NCBI RefSeq assembly: GCF_018863415.1
Contig: NZ_JAHKSN010000020.1
Location: 31,028-95,027, forward strand
Reading direction: 5' to 3'
Source of the DNA: Deinococcus aestuarii
GTDB taxonomy: Bacteria > Deinococcota > Deinococci > Deinococcales > Deinococcaceae
Length of the DNA: 64,000 nt
Shown here: piece after piece, positions 33,429 to 40,524 of the stretch
Numbering within the stretch: the first letter of the stretch is position 1
How the letters are laid out: each line of letters opens with the position of its first letter
Notes under the pieces: model-generated
The model's database searches: none
Told to the model about the DNA's origin: nothing
What the model saw: the letters and a program-made list of their open reading frames with translations, nothing else
Made by a program: the position numbers and the translations under genes

Positions 33429-34907
33429 TCAGGAGGTCCGGTAGACGGCCTCGATCCACCCGGCCTCTCGCAGTTGCCCGAGCAGGTACGCTCCTGGGCG
33501 CCGGAGCGGCAGCTCACGCATGGAGACCAGCGTGCGGGTCATGGCAGCCTGAAGCTGGGCGTAGGCGGGCAGTCCCTGGAACTCGGCGGCCGTGGCCCGC
33601 CACAGGACGCGGTAGTAGTGACGGACACTCTGTTCGTCGCGGAAGATGCGGGCCAGGGCCTTCCCGGCGGCCTGGATGGCCTCGCGGCGGTGCTGGGGAT
33701 GCTCGCCGACAATCGCGCCCAGGCTGTAGACCATCTCCTGTGGGGTGGTGGCCGCCGCGAGCGCCGCGAGGCTCGGCGTGGAAGTGCGGGTATCTACAGC
33801 CATAACGGAACTCGAAAAGGAGTCCTTGGGTAACGTCCAAGTCAATAGAAGTGCAATATCAAACTTAGTCCCTGTAAGGGCTAATGACTCCCGCACTTTG
33901 GAAGATGCCTTGGCGCAGGCATCCTTGACCATCTGCCAGGCCGTGCGCCCCGTCTTGCGGTCGGCCGTGAGGTCGCGCGGGCACTCGGGCAGCTCGTGCA
34001 GGCGGACACGGGCTTTCAGGCCGGGGGCGGGGCGCAGCAGCACGTCAACCCAGGTGCCCGCGCAGACGGGCACTTGGTGCTTCTCGCCAGTCTCCGGGTG
34101 GGTGAAGGGCGTGGTCGTCCAGGTGCCGCCCCGGTAGGTCTTCCGCGACCGCTCCTGCCCGGCCTTGTCCCTGACGGTGCGAACTTGGCCCGTAGGCATG
34201 CCGCCGGTCGTCTTGTGAATCAGCCCCAGGTCTTGCAGACGGCGGGTGGCCCGCTCGCACTGGTCGCTGCTGAGGCGGGTGACGGCGGGAAGCAGGTCGA
34301 GCACCGTGAAGAAGGTGTACGTGGTCGCCAGTGCGGAATGGCCACGGGTCTCGATCAGCGTGTAGGCCGCCTCGTACAGTGCCCGCAAGACGGTGAGCAG
34401 GACGGCCCGCGCGTCCTTGCGCCGCACGGCCGACTCGACGACGGGCCGGGCACGCTCGACGGCCTGGAGGGCGAGGGCGGCAGGGCTGCCGGGCCTGGGC
34501 GGGCGCACCTGGGCGAGGGCGGCTTCGAGACTGGCGGGGACCGTGACCGCGCCCGTGGCCCGTGAGGGGGTCTCGAACTGGCCGCGCGGACGTTGGGGGC
34601 CCTGAAGCCGCCGCCAGGGCTCCTGGGGCTGTCTGACGGTCTGCGCGCCGGGTCCCGGTCCCTCAATCAACCTGGGGTGCTCACAGGCACGCAGGGCGGC
34701 GTGGAAGGCCCGCCTGTCGTCGCGCCTGGCCCGCTCCACTTCGGCGAGCTGGACGGTCTCCGCCGCCAGGGCGGCTTGCCGGGCGCGGGTACGGGCCACC
34801 CCCTCCGCGAGCAGGTCAAGCTCCGCAGGGGTCAGGGGACGGGGTGGTGGAGAGGATGGCGCGGCAACAAAAGAGGGGCGCCCGGCGCCCCTGTCGCGTT
34901 CAGTCAC
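33429..34907 (-). CDS. Probable plasmid replication/regulatory protein with wHTH
   Basis: 492 residues from the GTG at 34907 (GGGAG 8 bases upstream); ATG 34964 would add 19 residues. The first 150 residues are charged and Pro-rich; about 165-270 contains a winged-helix-type segment (AVLLTVLRALYEAAYTLI ... SDQCERATRRLQDLGLIHKTTGG), followed by a beta-rich Arg/Thr part. The C terminus is helical. No exact family. The gene is preceded by a predicted antisense RNA and a dyad operator, a layout typical of copy-number-controlled rep genes, which is why I lean to replication initiator. Confidence 0.45.
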   Translation of the reverse strand: MTERDRGAGRPSFVAAPSSPPPRPLTPAELDLLAEGVARTRARQAALAAETVQLAEVERARRDDRRAFHAALRACEHPRLIEGPGPGAQTVRQPQEPWRRLQGPQRPRGQFETPSRATGAVTVPASLEAALAQVRPPRPGSPAALALQAVERARPVVESAVRRKDARAVLLTVLRALYEAAYTLIETRGHSALATTYTFFTVLDLLPAVTRLSSDQCERATRRLQDLGLIHKTTGGMPTGQVRTVRDKAGQERSRKTYRGGTWTTTPFTHPETGEKHQVPVCAGTWVDVLLRPAPGLKARVRLHELPECPRDLTADRKTGRTAWQMVKDACAKASSKVRESLALTGTKFDIALLLTWTLPKDSFSSSVMAVDTRTSTPSLAALAAATTPQEMVYSLGAIVGEHPQHRREAIQAAGKALARIFRDEQSVRHYYRVLWRATAAEFQGLPAYAQLQAAMTRTLVSMRELPLRRPGAYLLGQLREAGWIEAVYRTS

Positions 34908-34922
34908 GTGGTGTTCTCCCAC

Positions 34923-34951
34923 TTGCAACACGGGGGCTTCCCCGGTAGACT
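34923..34951 (+). promoter_or_regulatory. Promoter of the antisense RNA
   Basis: TTGCAA (34923-34928), 17 bases, TAGACT (34946-34951) on the plus strand, pointing away from the rep-like gene and into its leader. Confidence 0.5.
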
Positions 34952-34957
34952 GATCGC

Positions 34958-35018
34958 ATCTCACTGGTCTCAGTCACCGAGTTCTTTCTGAGAAATCCCG
35001 CTGCCAGGCGGGGTTTTT
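34958..35018 (+). ncRNA. Predicted antisense RNA over the rep-like leader
   Basis: About 60 nt from the promoter above to a T run. It can fold into TCTCAG/CTGAGA and then a terminator stem CCCGC (34997-35001) with GCGGG (35008-35012) followed by GTTTTT. It is complementary to the untranslated leader of the rep-like gene, which is transcribed from the opposite strand, like the countertranscribed RNAs that set plasmid copy number. Confidence 0.5.
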
Positions 35019-35086
35019 CAGTTTTAATGCCTGTCCATCAGGTTAGGGTGTTTGGCAGTTGTCCTCCGTTGGGGCACAGCATAGCA

Positions 35087-35104
35087 CTTTGACAATTGGC
35101 AAAG
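35087..35104. promoter_or_regulatory. Dyad operator upstream of rep-like gene
   Basis: CTTTGACAATTGGCAAAG is an 18-bp dyad with one mismatch per half. It overlaps the likely promoter region of the rep-like gene (a TATGCT element on the minus strand lies next to it) and may be an autoregulatory site. Confidence 0.4.
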
Positions 35105-35315
35105 GCAAATTACGGCGCCGGGACGCGCTTTAGAAGGGTGAGTATGCAAACAGGTTCGCAGACGCTTGCCCCTGCAACGGCGGCAGCACGCGCGAAAGAC
35201 GCTTTGGGAATCCGCACACCTTGAAAGTGGCATCACGTTTGACGCGAGGCCACTTGACCACCCCTGAAGTTCCGAGGGGAGAGGACTCCTGCGAGGTCAC
35301 CGCCTCGCCGCAACC
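35105..35315. other. Non-coding stretch upstream of rep-like gene
   Basis: No gene seen. It carries three short GACGC(GC)TT-type sequences (about 35123, 35160, 35198), too few and too imperfect to call iterons, and a 12-mer AGTATGCAAACA (35141-35152) also present at the T4SS control region. Confidence 0.35.
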
Positions 35316-35474
35316 TTATCCGGCGCGCTGCATCCGCACTACCTCGCGCAGGATGACCGCCTGCACGCGCAGACGGGGCGAGAAGATGCCGCGCAGCTCG
35401 ATGACCCAGTATTCGGGGTGCTCCTGAAGCACGCGCGTCACGACGAAGCGCGGGGTGTCATTCCCCGGGTGCAT
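35316..35474 (-). CDS. Short unknown protein
   Basis: 52 residues if started at ATG 35474 (MHPGNDTPRFVVTRVLQ...); an upstream extension to 35594 would have to run through a long hairpin. Contains an amphipathic strand-helix, VIELRGIFSPRLRVQAVILREVVRM. Coding status uncertain. Confidence 0.35.
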   Translation of the reverse strand: MHPGNDTPRFVVTRVLQEHPEYWVIELRGIFSPRLRVQAVILREVVRMQRAG

Positions 35475-35493
35475 GCTGTACGGCGTGCCCGGT

Positions 35494-35530
35494 GGCGGCG
35501 GTACGTCCACAGGTGGACTGTACCGCCGCC
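35494..35530. repeat. Long near-perfect hairpin
   Basis: GGCGGCGGTAC plus GTCCAC (35494-35510) pairs with GTGGAC, one bulged T, and GTACCGCCGCC (35513-35530): 17 base pairs with a 2-base loop. It precedes the small gene at 35316-35474 on the minus strand. Role unknown; cruciform, terminator or protein-binding site are all possible. Confidence 0.5.
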
Positions 35531-35674
35531 CTGCCCGTTCCCCTGTGTGGTTGCTCACCCCTGGACTAGTAAGTGGATCTGACCCCTTCTCCACGCCCGA
35601 TGCCTGCTCCTCCTCTGAAATGTATATATTCCTATCCCTTCCCTTGGGTGGGGAGGGTTGGTACGGAGGGAGGG

Positions 35675-36131
35675 GGTGGCGGCGCGCAGCGGCGCCAGGG
35701 CCTCCCTACCCGTGCCCCCGGCGCCTTTCCGGGGGCCTACCGTCCGCCAACGTGCCGCCCCACGCCCACCTGCGCCGCGCCCTGCTGGAGGCGCGGCCCC
35801 TGCCGAAGCGTCTGCCGAGCGCCGCCCCCTTCGGCGCATCACCCCAGCGCCGAATCCCGGCCCCCGGGCCGGAAGCGTGCCGCGCAGCGTCGCGCCCCCA
35901 GCGCGAGCAGTGGATCGGTTGCACCTTCCCGGCCCGTGCCCTGCGGTGGATGGCTTCCAGACGGCAACCGGGACCGGAATGCAAAAGGACCAGCGCCGGC
36001 CGACCGTGAGGGAGGTCGGTGTCGTTGCTGGTCCGGTCCGCCTCAGGCGGATTTGCATGGAGGGCCGCGCCAACGGCGCGCATCGATCTCCTGAACGGTC
36101 TCGCCCTCCACAACCCCTCGGGCACAGACCG
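35675..36131 (+). ncRNA. Candidate structured RNA, copy A
   Basis: No gene in this stretch; instead it matches 41693-42267 in layout. Helices: P1 35952-35959/36058-36066, P2 35980-35985/36052-36057 (TGCAAA/TTTGCA), P3 35987-35994/36027-36034 (GGACCAGC/GCTGGTCC), P4 35996-36001/36014-36019 (CCGGCC/GGTCGG) closing the 12-base loop GACCGTGAGGGA, P5 36037-36042/36046-36051, P6 36066-36071/36075-36080 with loop AAC, and a 3' helix GGTC/GACC. Further 5' hairpins (around 35680, 35717, 35890) also have partners in copy B. Base pairs differ from copy B while pairing is kept. The strand is chosen because GAAA-type loops appear on plus. Confidence 0.55.
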
Positions 36132-36210
36132 TCACGGCGGAAACGGTCACGCCGCCTCAGGCGAGAAGGGGGCGGCCCGCCGCGACGAGCCGCCGCCTCA
36201 AGCGCCGGGC

Positions 36211-36573
36211 TCAGGCCACGAGCGTAAAGAAGGGCACGGCCGCGTAGATCGCCAGGGCCAGCCCCAGACCCCCGACCAGGAAGGCCGAACGGTACAGGGG
36301 GCGCACCTCCTTCGCCGGTTCCCCGTCTCGGTGCGGCTCTTGGCTGAAGATGGTCAGCATGGCGCTGCTGGCCAGGTTAAGCAGCAGGGCGACCAGCGAC
36401 GGCCACACGCTGAGGGGCAAGCCGTGAGCGAAGATCACGAAGGCCAGGCACAACATGGCCACCCCCACATGGAGCGTGAGCGCCCACAGCAGCAGGCCTC
36501 CGCGGGGCAGCCGACGGAAGACGGGCAAGAAGCTCTGACGGGCGGGGAGCGACGGTTCTTTGGACTGCATCAT
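36211..36573 (-). CDS. Three-span membrane protein
   Basis: 120 residues from ATG 36573, 9 bases after GGAG. Three hydrophobic helices (GGLLLWALTLHVGVAMLCLAF, LSVWPSLVALLLNLASSAML, SAFLVGGLGLALAIYAAVPFF). No family recognised. Confidence 0.55.
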   Translation of the reverse strand: MMQSKEPSLPARQSFLPVFRRLPRGGLLLWALTLHVGVAMLCLAFVIFAHGLPLSVWPSLVALLLNLASSAMLTIFSQEPHRDGEPAKEVRPLYRSAFLVGGLGLALAIYAAVPFFTLVA

Positions 36574-36597
36574 CAGCAACATCTCCTGCCAGCAGTA

Positions 36598-36640
36598 CGC
36601 AAAAAAGGCTGAGGGGTTCCTCGATTCTTTTGCGGACCGC
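36598..36640. promoter_or_regulatory. Inverted pair of the CGCAAAA motif
   Basis: ACGCAAAAAAG (36597-36607) faces CTTTTGCGGAC (about 36628-36639), so two copies of the recurring motif stand as an inverted repeat between two leftward genes. Possible operator; see the findings. Confidence 0.35.
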
Positions 36641-36673
36641 CCTCCTCGACGCCGGGTCCGGCAGGTCCTGCCG

Positions 36674-36880
36674 CTAGGCCCGCAGGCCCGCGAGCCGGGG
36701 CAGGAGCACCACGGCGAGGTCTCCCCCGTCCACGGTGACGCCCACCCGGTCGCCGGGCAGAACCTCGCCCGGCAGTGAGGCCACGCTCCACTCCTCGACG
36801 GACGTGTCGGGGAGTTGCACCGTCGCCCGGCCGCCTTGCACCTCCAGCACCGTGATGACTTCCATGTCGGCATCGAGCAC
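36674..36880 (-). CDS. DUF3006-like small protein
   Basis: 68 residues from GTG 36880 (ATG 36865 alternative). ITVLEVQGGRATVQLPD ... WSVASLPGEVLPGDRVGVTVD matches the small beta-barrel pattern of DUF3006 proteins. Four bases separate it from the upstream gene's stop at 36885. Function unknown. Confidence 0.5.
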   Translation of the reverse strand: MLDADMEVITVLEVQGGRATVQLPDTSVEEWSVASLPGEVLPGDRVGVTVDGGDLAVVLLPRLAGLRA

Positions 36881-36884
36881 GGCG

Positions 36885-37529
36885 TCAGTCTTCCACGCGG
36901 TCGGGGGACTGGGCGGGCGCTCGCGTCAGGGTCTCTCCGGCGAAGTACCCGGGTCGCCGCGTCAGTTCGCGGTGGATGATCTGCTCGGCGAACAGCGGCG
37001 CCTTCTTCGTCGCCCGGCGCTCCAGGTTCTGCGTGCGCTGCCGCGCCCGGTGCTCCTGGGACCGGACCTTCACGGGCGGTTCGATGAACTGCGAACAAAT
37101 GGACCAACCGCAGCCGGGGCCGCCCAGCTCGTGCCACCGCGCCATGATCTCCGGCGGTGCCCCCGGAGAACCCTTACCGGGCGGCACCTCAACGCGCACG
37201 GTGAGCTGCACACGCGCCATGCCGTCGGGGGGCTCCTTGTAGGGGGTGTAGTACCGCAGGCTGTACTCGAACACGCCGGGCGGGTCGGTGGGTTTGGCCG
37301 TTCGGGACTTCGGGCGCAGGGCGGCCACCTGTGCGCCCAGTTCGTCGGCGTCAGCGAGCACGACGTAGGACCGGCCCTTCTTGTACAGCTCCACGAGCAC
37401 GTGCCCCTGTCCGGTGGAGCTAGCCTGCACGCTTTTGATCATGCGCGCCCGGACCTGCACGCGGCGGCCGTCCACCGCGCGCAGGGTGAGCAGGTCACGC
37501 GGGGGCTTGCCAGACGAGCTGGTCGTCAC
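36885..37529 (-). CDS. Unknown plasmid protein
   Basis: 214 residues, GTG start in a GTGA overlap with the TGT-like gene. Basic and mixed alpha/beta; a central YYTPYKEPPDGMARVQLTVRVEV strand region and an Arg-rich tail (RSQEHRARQRTQNLERRATKK). No family recognised. Confidence 0.5.
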   Translation of the reverse strand: MTTSSSGKPPRDLLTLRAVDGRRVQVRARMIKSVQASSTGQGHVLVELYKKGRSYVVLADADELGAQVAALRPKSRTAKPTDPPGVFEYSLRYYTPYKEPPDGMARVQLTVRVEVPPGKGSPGAPPEIMARWHELGGPGCGWSICSQFIEPPVKVRSQEHRARQRTQNLERRATKKAPLFAEQIIHRELTRRPGYFAGETLTRAPAQSPDRVED

Positions 37530-38164
37530 GAGGCCGCCCGCAGGTCGAACAGCCCGGCCTGTCCGTTGCTGGCGCGCACCCAGCGCTCGACGTCGCGGAG
37601 GCCGCGCTCGACGCCCACGTAGCTCAGGTAGGTGCCGTCGCAACTGTCCACGCCGAGCGCGGCGCAGTCCCGCATCCGGCGGGCCGAGTTGACGCGGCCG
37701 ACGTGGACGCCCCAGTACCCCAGCGCGTGAGCCTGGGCGATCAGGGCGGCCCCGTGTCGCTCGCGCCAGGCGTCCCCACCGGCCAGGAACAGCCAGTTGG
37801 CGTTCTCGGGCAGGGGGTGGTGCTCCTGGCCGTCCTGGGCGATGAAGGCGGCCGGGAAGTCGTGCGCCTCGATGACGCTCCTCCAGCGTGGGAAGAGGGC
37901 GAGGGTGGCCGCCGCGTTCCTGGGAATGTCGGGGGCGGCCACGAAGAGGCAGCGGGCCGCAAGCGGCTGAAGCCGGGCGAGGTGGTGCAGAAAGGTGGGC
38001 TCGTGGAAGCGGCCGTGCAGGCTGTCGTTGTCGCTGGCCCACCACCGGCCGTCTTCGAGGGGTGCGAGGCCGCGGACGCGGGGGCCGACCATCACGCCGA
38101 TCTCTGGGGACGCGCCCTGGATGCGGCTGCCGGTGGCGACGAGGTACATGGTGCTGTGGGTCAT
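37526..38164 (-). CDS. TGT-like protein (DpdA-like transglycosylase fold)
   Basis: 212 residues. The run CLFVAAPDIPRNAAATLALFPRW ... FPAAFIAQDGQE ... NWLFLAGGDAWRERHG ... VHVGRVNSARRMRDCAALGVDSCDGTYLSY follows the phage tRNA-guanine-transglycosylase-like family, including the (H)xGRVNS and GxDSxDGT blocks of the barrel's C-terminal strands. Phage and island members (DpdA type) put 7-deazaguanines into DNA. No preQ0 biosynthesis genes are visible here, so the base would have to come from the host. Coupled by GTGA to the next gene. Confidence 0.6.
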   Translation of the reverse strand: MTHSTMYLVATGSRIQGASPEIGVMVGPRVRGLAPLEDGRWWASDNDSLHGRFHEPTFLHHLARLQPLAARCLFVAAPDIPRNAAATLALFPRWRSVIEAHDFPAAFIAQDGQEHHPLPENANWLFLAGGDAWRERHGAALIAQAHALGYWGVHVGRVNSARRMRDCAALGVDSCDGTYLSYVGVERGLRDVERWVRASNGQAGLFDLRAAS

Positions 38165-38268
38165 GGGGAAGGCCTCGGCAGGGGCACACGCGGACCTGCC
38201 CCGCCCCGGAGCGGAGCGGAGGGGCGCCGCCCGCAGGGCGGCCCGCGTGAAATTGAAGCGTGGGACCT

Positions 38269-38295
38269 GGAGGGGAGAGGCGGCCTCTCCCCTCC
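38269..38295 (-). terminator. Hairpin after the DUF3846-like gene
   Basis: A 12-bp perfect stem (GGAGGGGAGAGG with CCTCTCCCCTCC) around a CGG loop, 5 bases past the stop at 38301 on the minus strand. Confidence 0.55.
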
Positions 38296-38300
38296 CCCGG

Positions 38301-39134
38301 CTACCAGGCGGGCGTCAGTCCGGTTTCCCGCTGCGCCTCGGGGTCCCCGTTCAGGGCCCGGTGCAGCCGGTCGTGCAGGAGCGTTTCGTCCTCCTGCCCG
38401 GTGGGCATCAGCACCACCGGCCCGAGCGCGTGCCGCATCCCCCACACCCCGAGCCCGATGCTGGCCGGGACGTTCGGGGTCCGGTCCTTGGGGTTCACGG
38501 CGTACAGGGCCGCGTAGGCACGCACCACGTGGGCCTCCGGGTGCATCCGGTAGGCGTGCCCGATTTTCTCCTCAACCCAAGTTCGCGCCGCTTCCTTGCC
38601 CTGGGGCTCGTACCGCTCGACGCGCCCGTCCGGGTGAATCAGGTACAGGTACACCCGCGGCTGGGGGCGGGTATCGATCACCGTGATCTGGTCCGGACTC
38701 TGGACGCCGAGGGCAGCCAGGGCCTCCCGGTCCCCGGCCAGCGCCAGGGCGAAGAGGTTGTCGTGCTTCCGGGCATTGCGGCGCTGGGCCTCCATCGGCG
38801 GGTCGTCCGGGTTGTGGGGCACGATCAGCACGTTGCCGTGCAGCGGGGGCTGTTGCCGCAGGTCGTACCCGATCAGGCGGGAGCCGGGCCAGTTGGGGGG
38901 CAGATCGTTCACCATGCCCTCCTCGTTCACGACGACCTCGTGGGTCTGGAGGGTGTGGGAAGCGGGCGGTACATACTCGATGTAGCCCTCGACGTGCCGC
39001 TTCATCAGCGGGAGCCGGGCGCTCTCGTCCTCGGGCCAGGGGTGGATCTCGCGGCGGCCGTCGGGGTAGACCACCATGTACTGCTCGGGCGTGAGCTGGT
39101 CAGGGGTGATCGCCTGGTCTTGAGTTCCGGTCAT
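38301..39134 (-). CDS. Plasmid protein with DUF3846-like segment
   Basis: 277 residues from ATG 39134 (GGAGGGGTGAGG upstream). Residues 65-105, VVVNEEGMVNDLPPNWPGSRLIGYDLRQQPPLHGNVLIVPHN, resemble DUF3846, found in phage and plasmid proteins. Flanking segments are acidic and contain VYPDGRREIHPWP and LIHPDGRVERYEPQG repeats. Function unknown. Confidence 0.5.
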   Translation of the reverse strand: MTGTQDQAITPDQLTPEQYMVVYPDGRREIHPWPEDESARLPLMKRHVEGYIEYVPPASHTLQTHEVVVNEEGMVNDLPPNWPGSRLIGYDLRQQPPLHGNVLIVPHNPDDPPMEAQRRNARKHDNLFALALAGDREALAALGVQSPDQITVIDTRPQPRVYLYLIHPDGRVERYEPQGKEAARTWVEEKIGHAYRMHPEAHVVRAYAALYAVNPKDRTPNVPASIGLGVWGMRHALGPVVLMPTGQEDETLLHDRLHRALNGDPEAQRETGLTPAW

Positions 39135-39139
39135 GGTCC

Positions 39140-39709
39140 TCACCCCTCCTGCACGGTCAACGGAGGCCGGAACTCGCCGTATTGGGCAGAGATCACGGTG
39201 CGCAGCTCGCACACCACCCGGGGGCCGCCCTCGGGGTCGGTCCAGATGGCGTTGTGGGTCAGGGCGACCTTGCCACCATACGGGCTCATCAGGTCCACTC
39301 CGCCGTCATCCCAGAGGCTCGCGGACGCGAGGTAGCGCCCATGCACGTTCAGGAGCACGGCGGTCTGGTAGTCCTCCGAGGTGGGCCACAGCCGCAGGCC
39401 GTGGCGCGCAAGCACCCGGTTGGCCTCCTCCAGCGTGACCTGCTGGGGCAGACGGTCATCGGCGACTGTCACGGTGCCCTCGGGCGTGATCCAGACCGTG
39501 AAGTCACCGGCCCCATAGCATCGCTCCCGGCGGAGGCCGAGGCGCAGGGCGTGAGCGATGGCGCGGCGCTCGCGGCCAAGACTCAGCCGCAGGCGGAGGT
39601 GCGCGAGCAGGGTGGGCGAGTGCTCGACCTCCAGGGCGATCACCTCGCGGCGGAAGACCGCTTCGACCAGACGACGGAGGGCAAGGGCCTGTTTCGGAGT
39701 CGTGTTCAT
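39140..39709 (-). CDS. Unknown plasmid protein
   Basis: 189 residues, start ATG 39709. N-terminal basic helices (ALALRRLVEAVFRREVIALE, LRLRLSLGRERRAIAHALRLGL), then a beta-rich half. Six bases from the next gene's start, likely one operon with it. No family recognised. Confidence 0.5.
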   Translation of the reverse strand: MNTTPKQALALRRLVEAVFRREVIALEVEHSPTLLAHLRLRLSLGRERRAIAHALRLGLRRERCYGAGDFTVWITPEGTVTVADDRLPQQVTLEEANRVLARHGLRLWPTSEDYQTAVLLNVHGRYLASASLWDDGGVDLMSPYGGKVALTHNAIWTDPEGGPRVVCELRTVISAQYGEFRPPLTVQEG

Positions 39710-39766
39710 GGGACACCTCGGACGGGGAAGCAGCGTGGGGGCAGTGCGCGGCCTGTTCCTGCGGCT

Positions 39767-39790
39767 GGCCCCGCCCGCTGGGGCGGGGCC
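39767..39790 (-). terminator. Hairpin after the gene at 39798-40106
   Basis: GGCCCCGCCC (39767-39776) with GGGCGGGGCC (39781-39790), loop GCTG, 8 bases downstream of the stop. No T run. Confidence 0.5.
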
Positions 39791-39797
39791 GGTCGGG

Positions 39798-40106
39798 TCA
39801 GGCGGCGAGGTCCTGCGCGGTCGCGGTCAGGTCGTGCGCGGTCGCGTACAGGTGCGCGCGTCCGTCCTGCATGACCACCGGCAGCGCGGGCCGGTCGGGC
39901 GTGGTGTCCAGGTCCACGCGGGCGCGCAGTTCATGGCTCCAGACCACGTAGGCCGTCACGGTGCCGGGGCCGAAGCCCGAGGTGTGGACGCGCTCGCCGA
40001 TGGCGGGCGGGGCGCCCTCGCCGGTCCAGTTCGACTCGATGGGCGCGGCCTCCAGGTCGGTGAACTCCTCGAAGGGATACGCGCGGCGGGTGGGGGTCTC
40101 GGTCAT
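39798..40106 (-). CDS. Small leading-region protein
   Basis: 102 residues from ATG 40106 with AAAGGAG 7 bases upstream. The centre, IGERVHTSGFGPGTVTAYVVW, looks like a small SH3-like beta barrel and resembles VGTRVRVKMNRLGFGTVRGYF in the protein at 44123-44527. Function unknown. Transcribed from the duplicated promoter described at 40160-40188. Confidence 0.55.
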   Translation of the reverse strand: MTETPTRRAYPFEEFTDLEAAPIESNWTGEGAPPAIGERVHTSGFGPGTVTAYVVWSHELRARVDLDTTPDRPALPVVMQDGRAHLYATAHDLTATAQDLAA

Positions 40107-40159
40107 GCTCGCTCCTTTGCGAGGGGGGCGGGTGTGGAAGGTGCCCTCCTCTATCACTT

Positions 40160-40188
40160 ACTATATATCTAACATACTTATATGTCAA
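40160..40188 (-). promoter_or_regulatory. Leading-region promoter 1
   Basis: On the minus strand TTGACA (40183-40188), 17 bases, TATAGT (40160-40165). The spacer contains TATGTTAGA, as in promoter 2 at 41497-41525, and the leaders that follow share GGGCACCTTCCACACCCGCC. Confidence 0.75.
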
Positions 40189-40204
40189 GACTTCCCTGCT
40201 CTCA

Positions 40205-40220
40205 CACGGTAAAAACCGTG
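40205..40220 (-). terminator. Small hairpin after the SSB-tail-like gene
   Basis: CACGGT/ACCGTG with an AAAA loop (TTTT on the minus strand), 24 bases past the stop at 40244. Confidence 0.4.
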
Positions 40221-40243
40221 CTTCTGGGTGCGGTCCCGCAAGG

Positions 40244-40471
40244 TTAAAAGGGCAAATCTTCCTCTTCGGGCGGGAGGGCGGTGAGCCGGGGCGCCCCGGA
40301 CGGGTCGGGGTCGCCGCTCCCGTGCCCCCCGTCGTCCTCGGGCGGTTCGCCGGGGTCGTCCAGCTCGTTCGTGTAGTCGTTCGCCTCGTTCCAGTCCTGG
40401 CCGTGCAGGTCCTCCAGGTTCGGGCCGCTCGTGATCTCGTCGCCGTAGAACTCGTCACCGCTGTGCATCAT
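40244..40471 (-). CDS. Acidic protein ending in an SSB-type C-terminal tip
   Basis: 75 residues from ATG 40471 (GGAGG 8 bases upstream). Rich in Asp, Glu, Gly and Pro, probably unfolded, and ends PPEEEDLPF, which mimics the acidic tip (D-D-D-I/L-P-F) of bacterial SSB. No OB fold. SSB tips recruit repair and replication proteins, so this peptide might compete for them, or it could be the leftover tail of an ssb gene. It lies just downstream of the ArdC-like gene in the same direction. Confidence 0.55.
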   Translation of the reverse strand: MMHSGDEFYGDEITSGPNLEDLHGQDWNEANDYTNELDDPGEPPEDDGGHGSGDPDPSGAPRLTALPPEEEDLPF

Positions 40472-40524
40472 GGTCAACCCCTCCAGAAAGGCGGCCCACC
40501 CGCTCCGGGCGGGCCGCCGGTGAA

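Noticed and set aside
35105..35220. GACGCTT-like sequences as replication iterons
   Set aside because: Only three imperfect copies with irregular spacing; too weak to call an origin.
35555..36227. Several overlapping open frames on both strands across structured-RNA copy A
   Set aside because: Arg/Pro/Ala-rich translations with no conserved order; the sequence is better explained by the paired hairpins shared with copy B.
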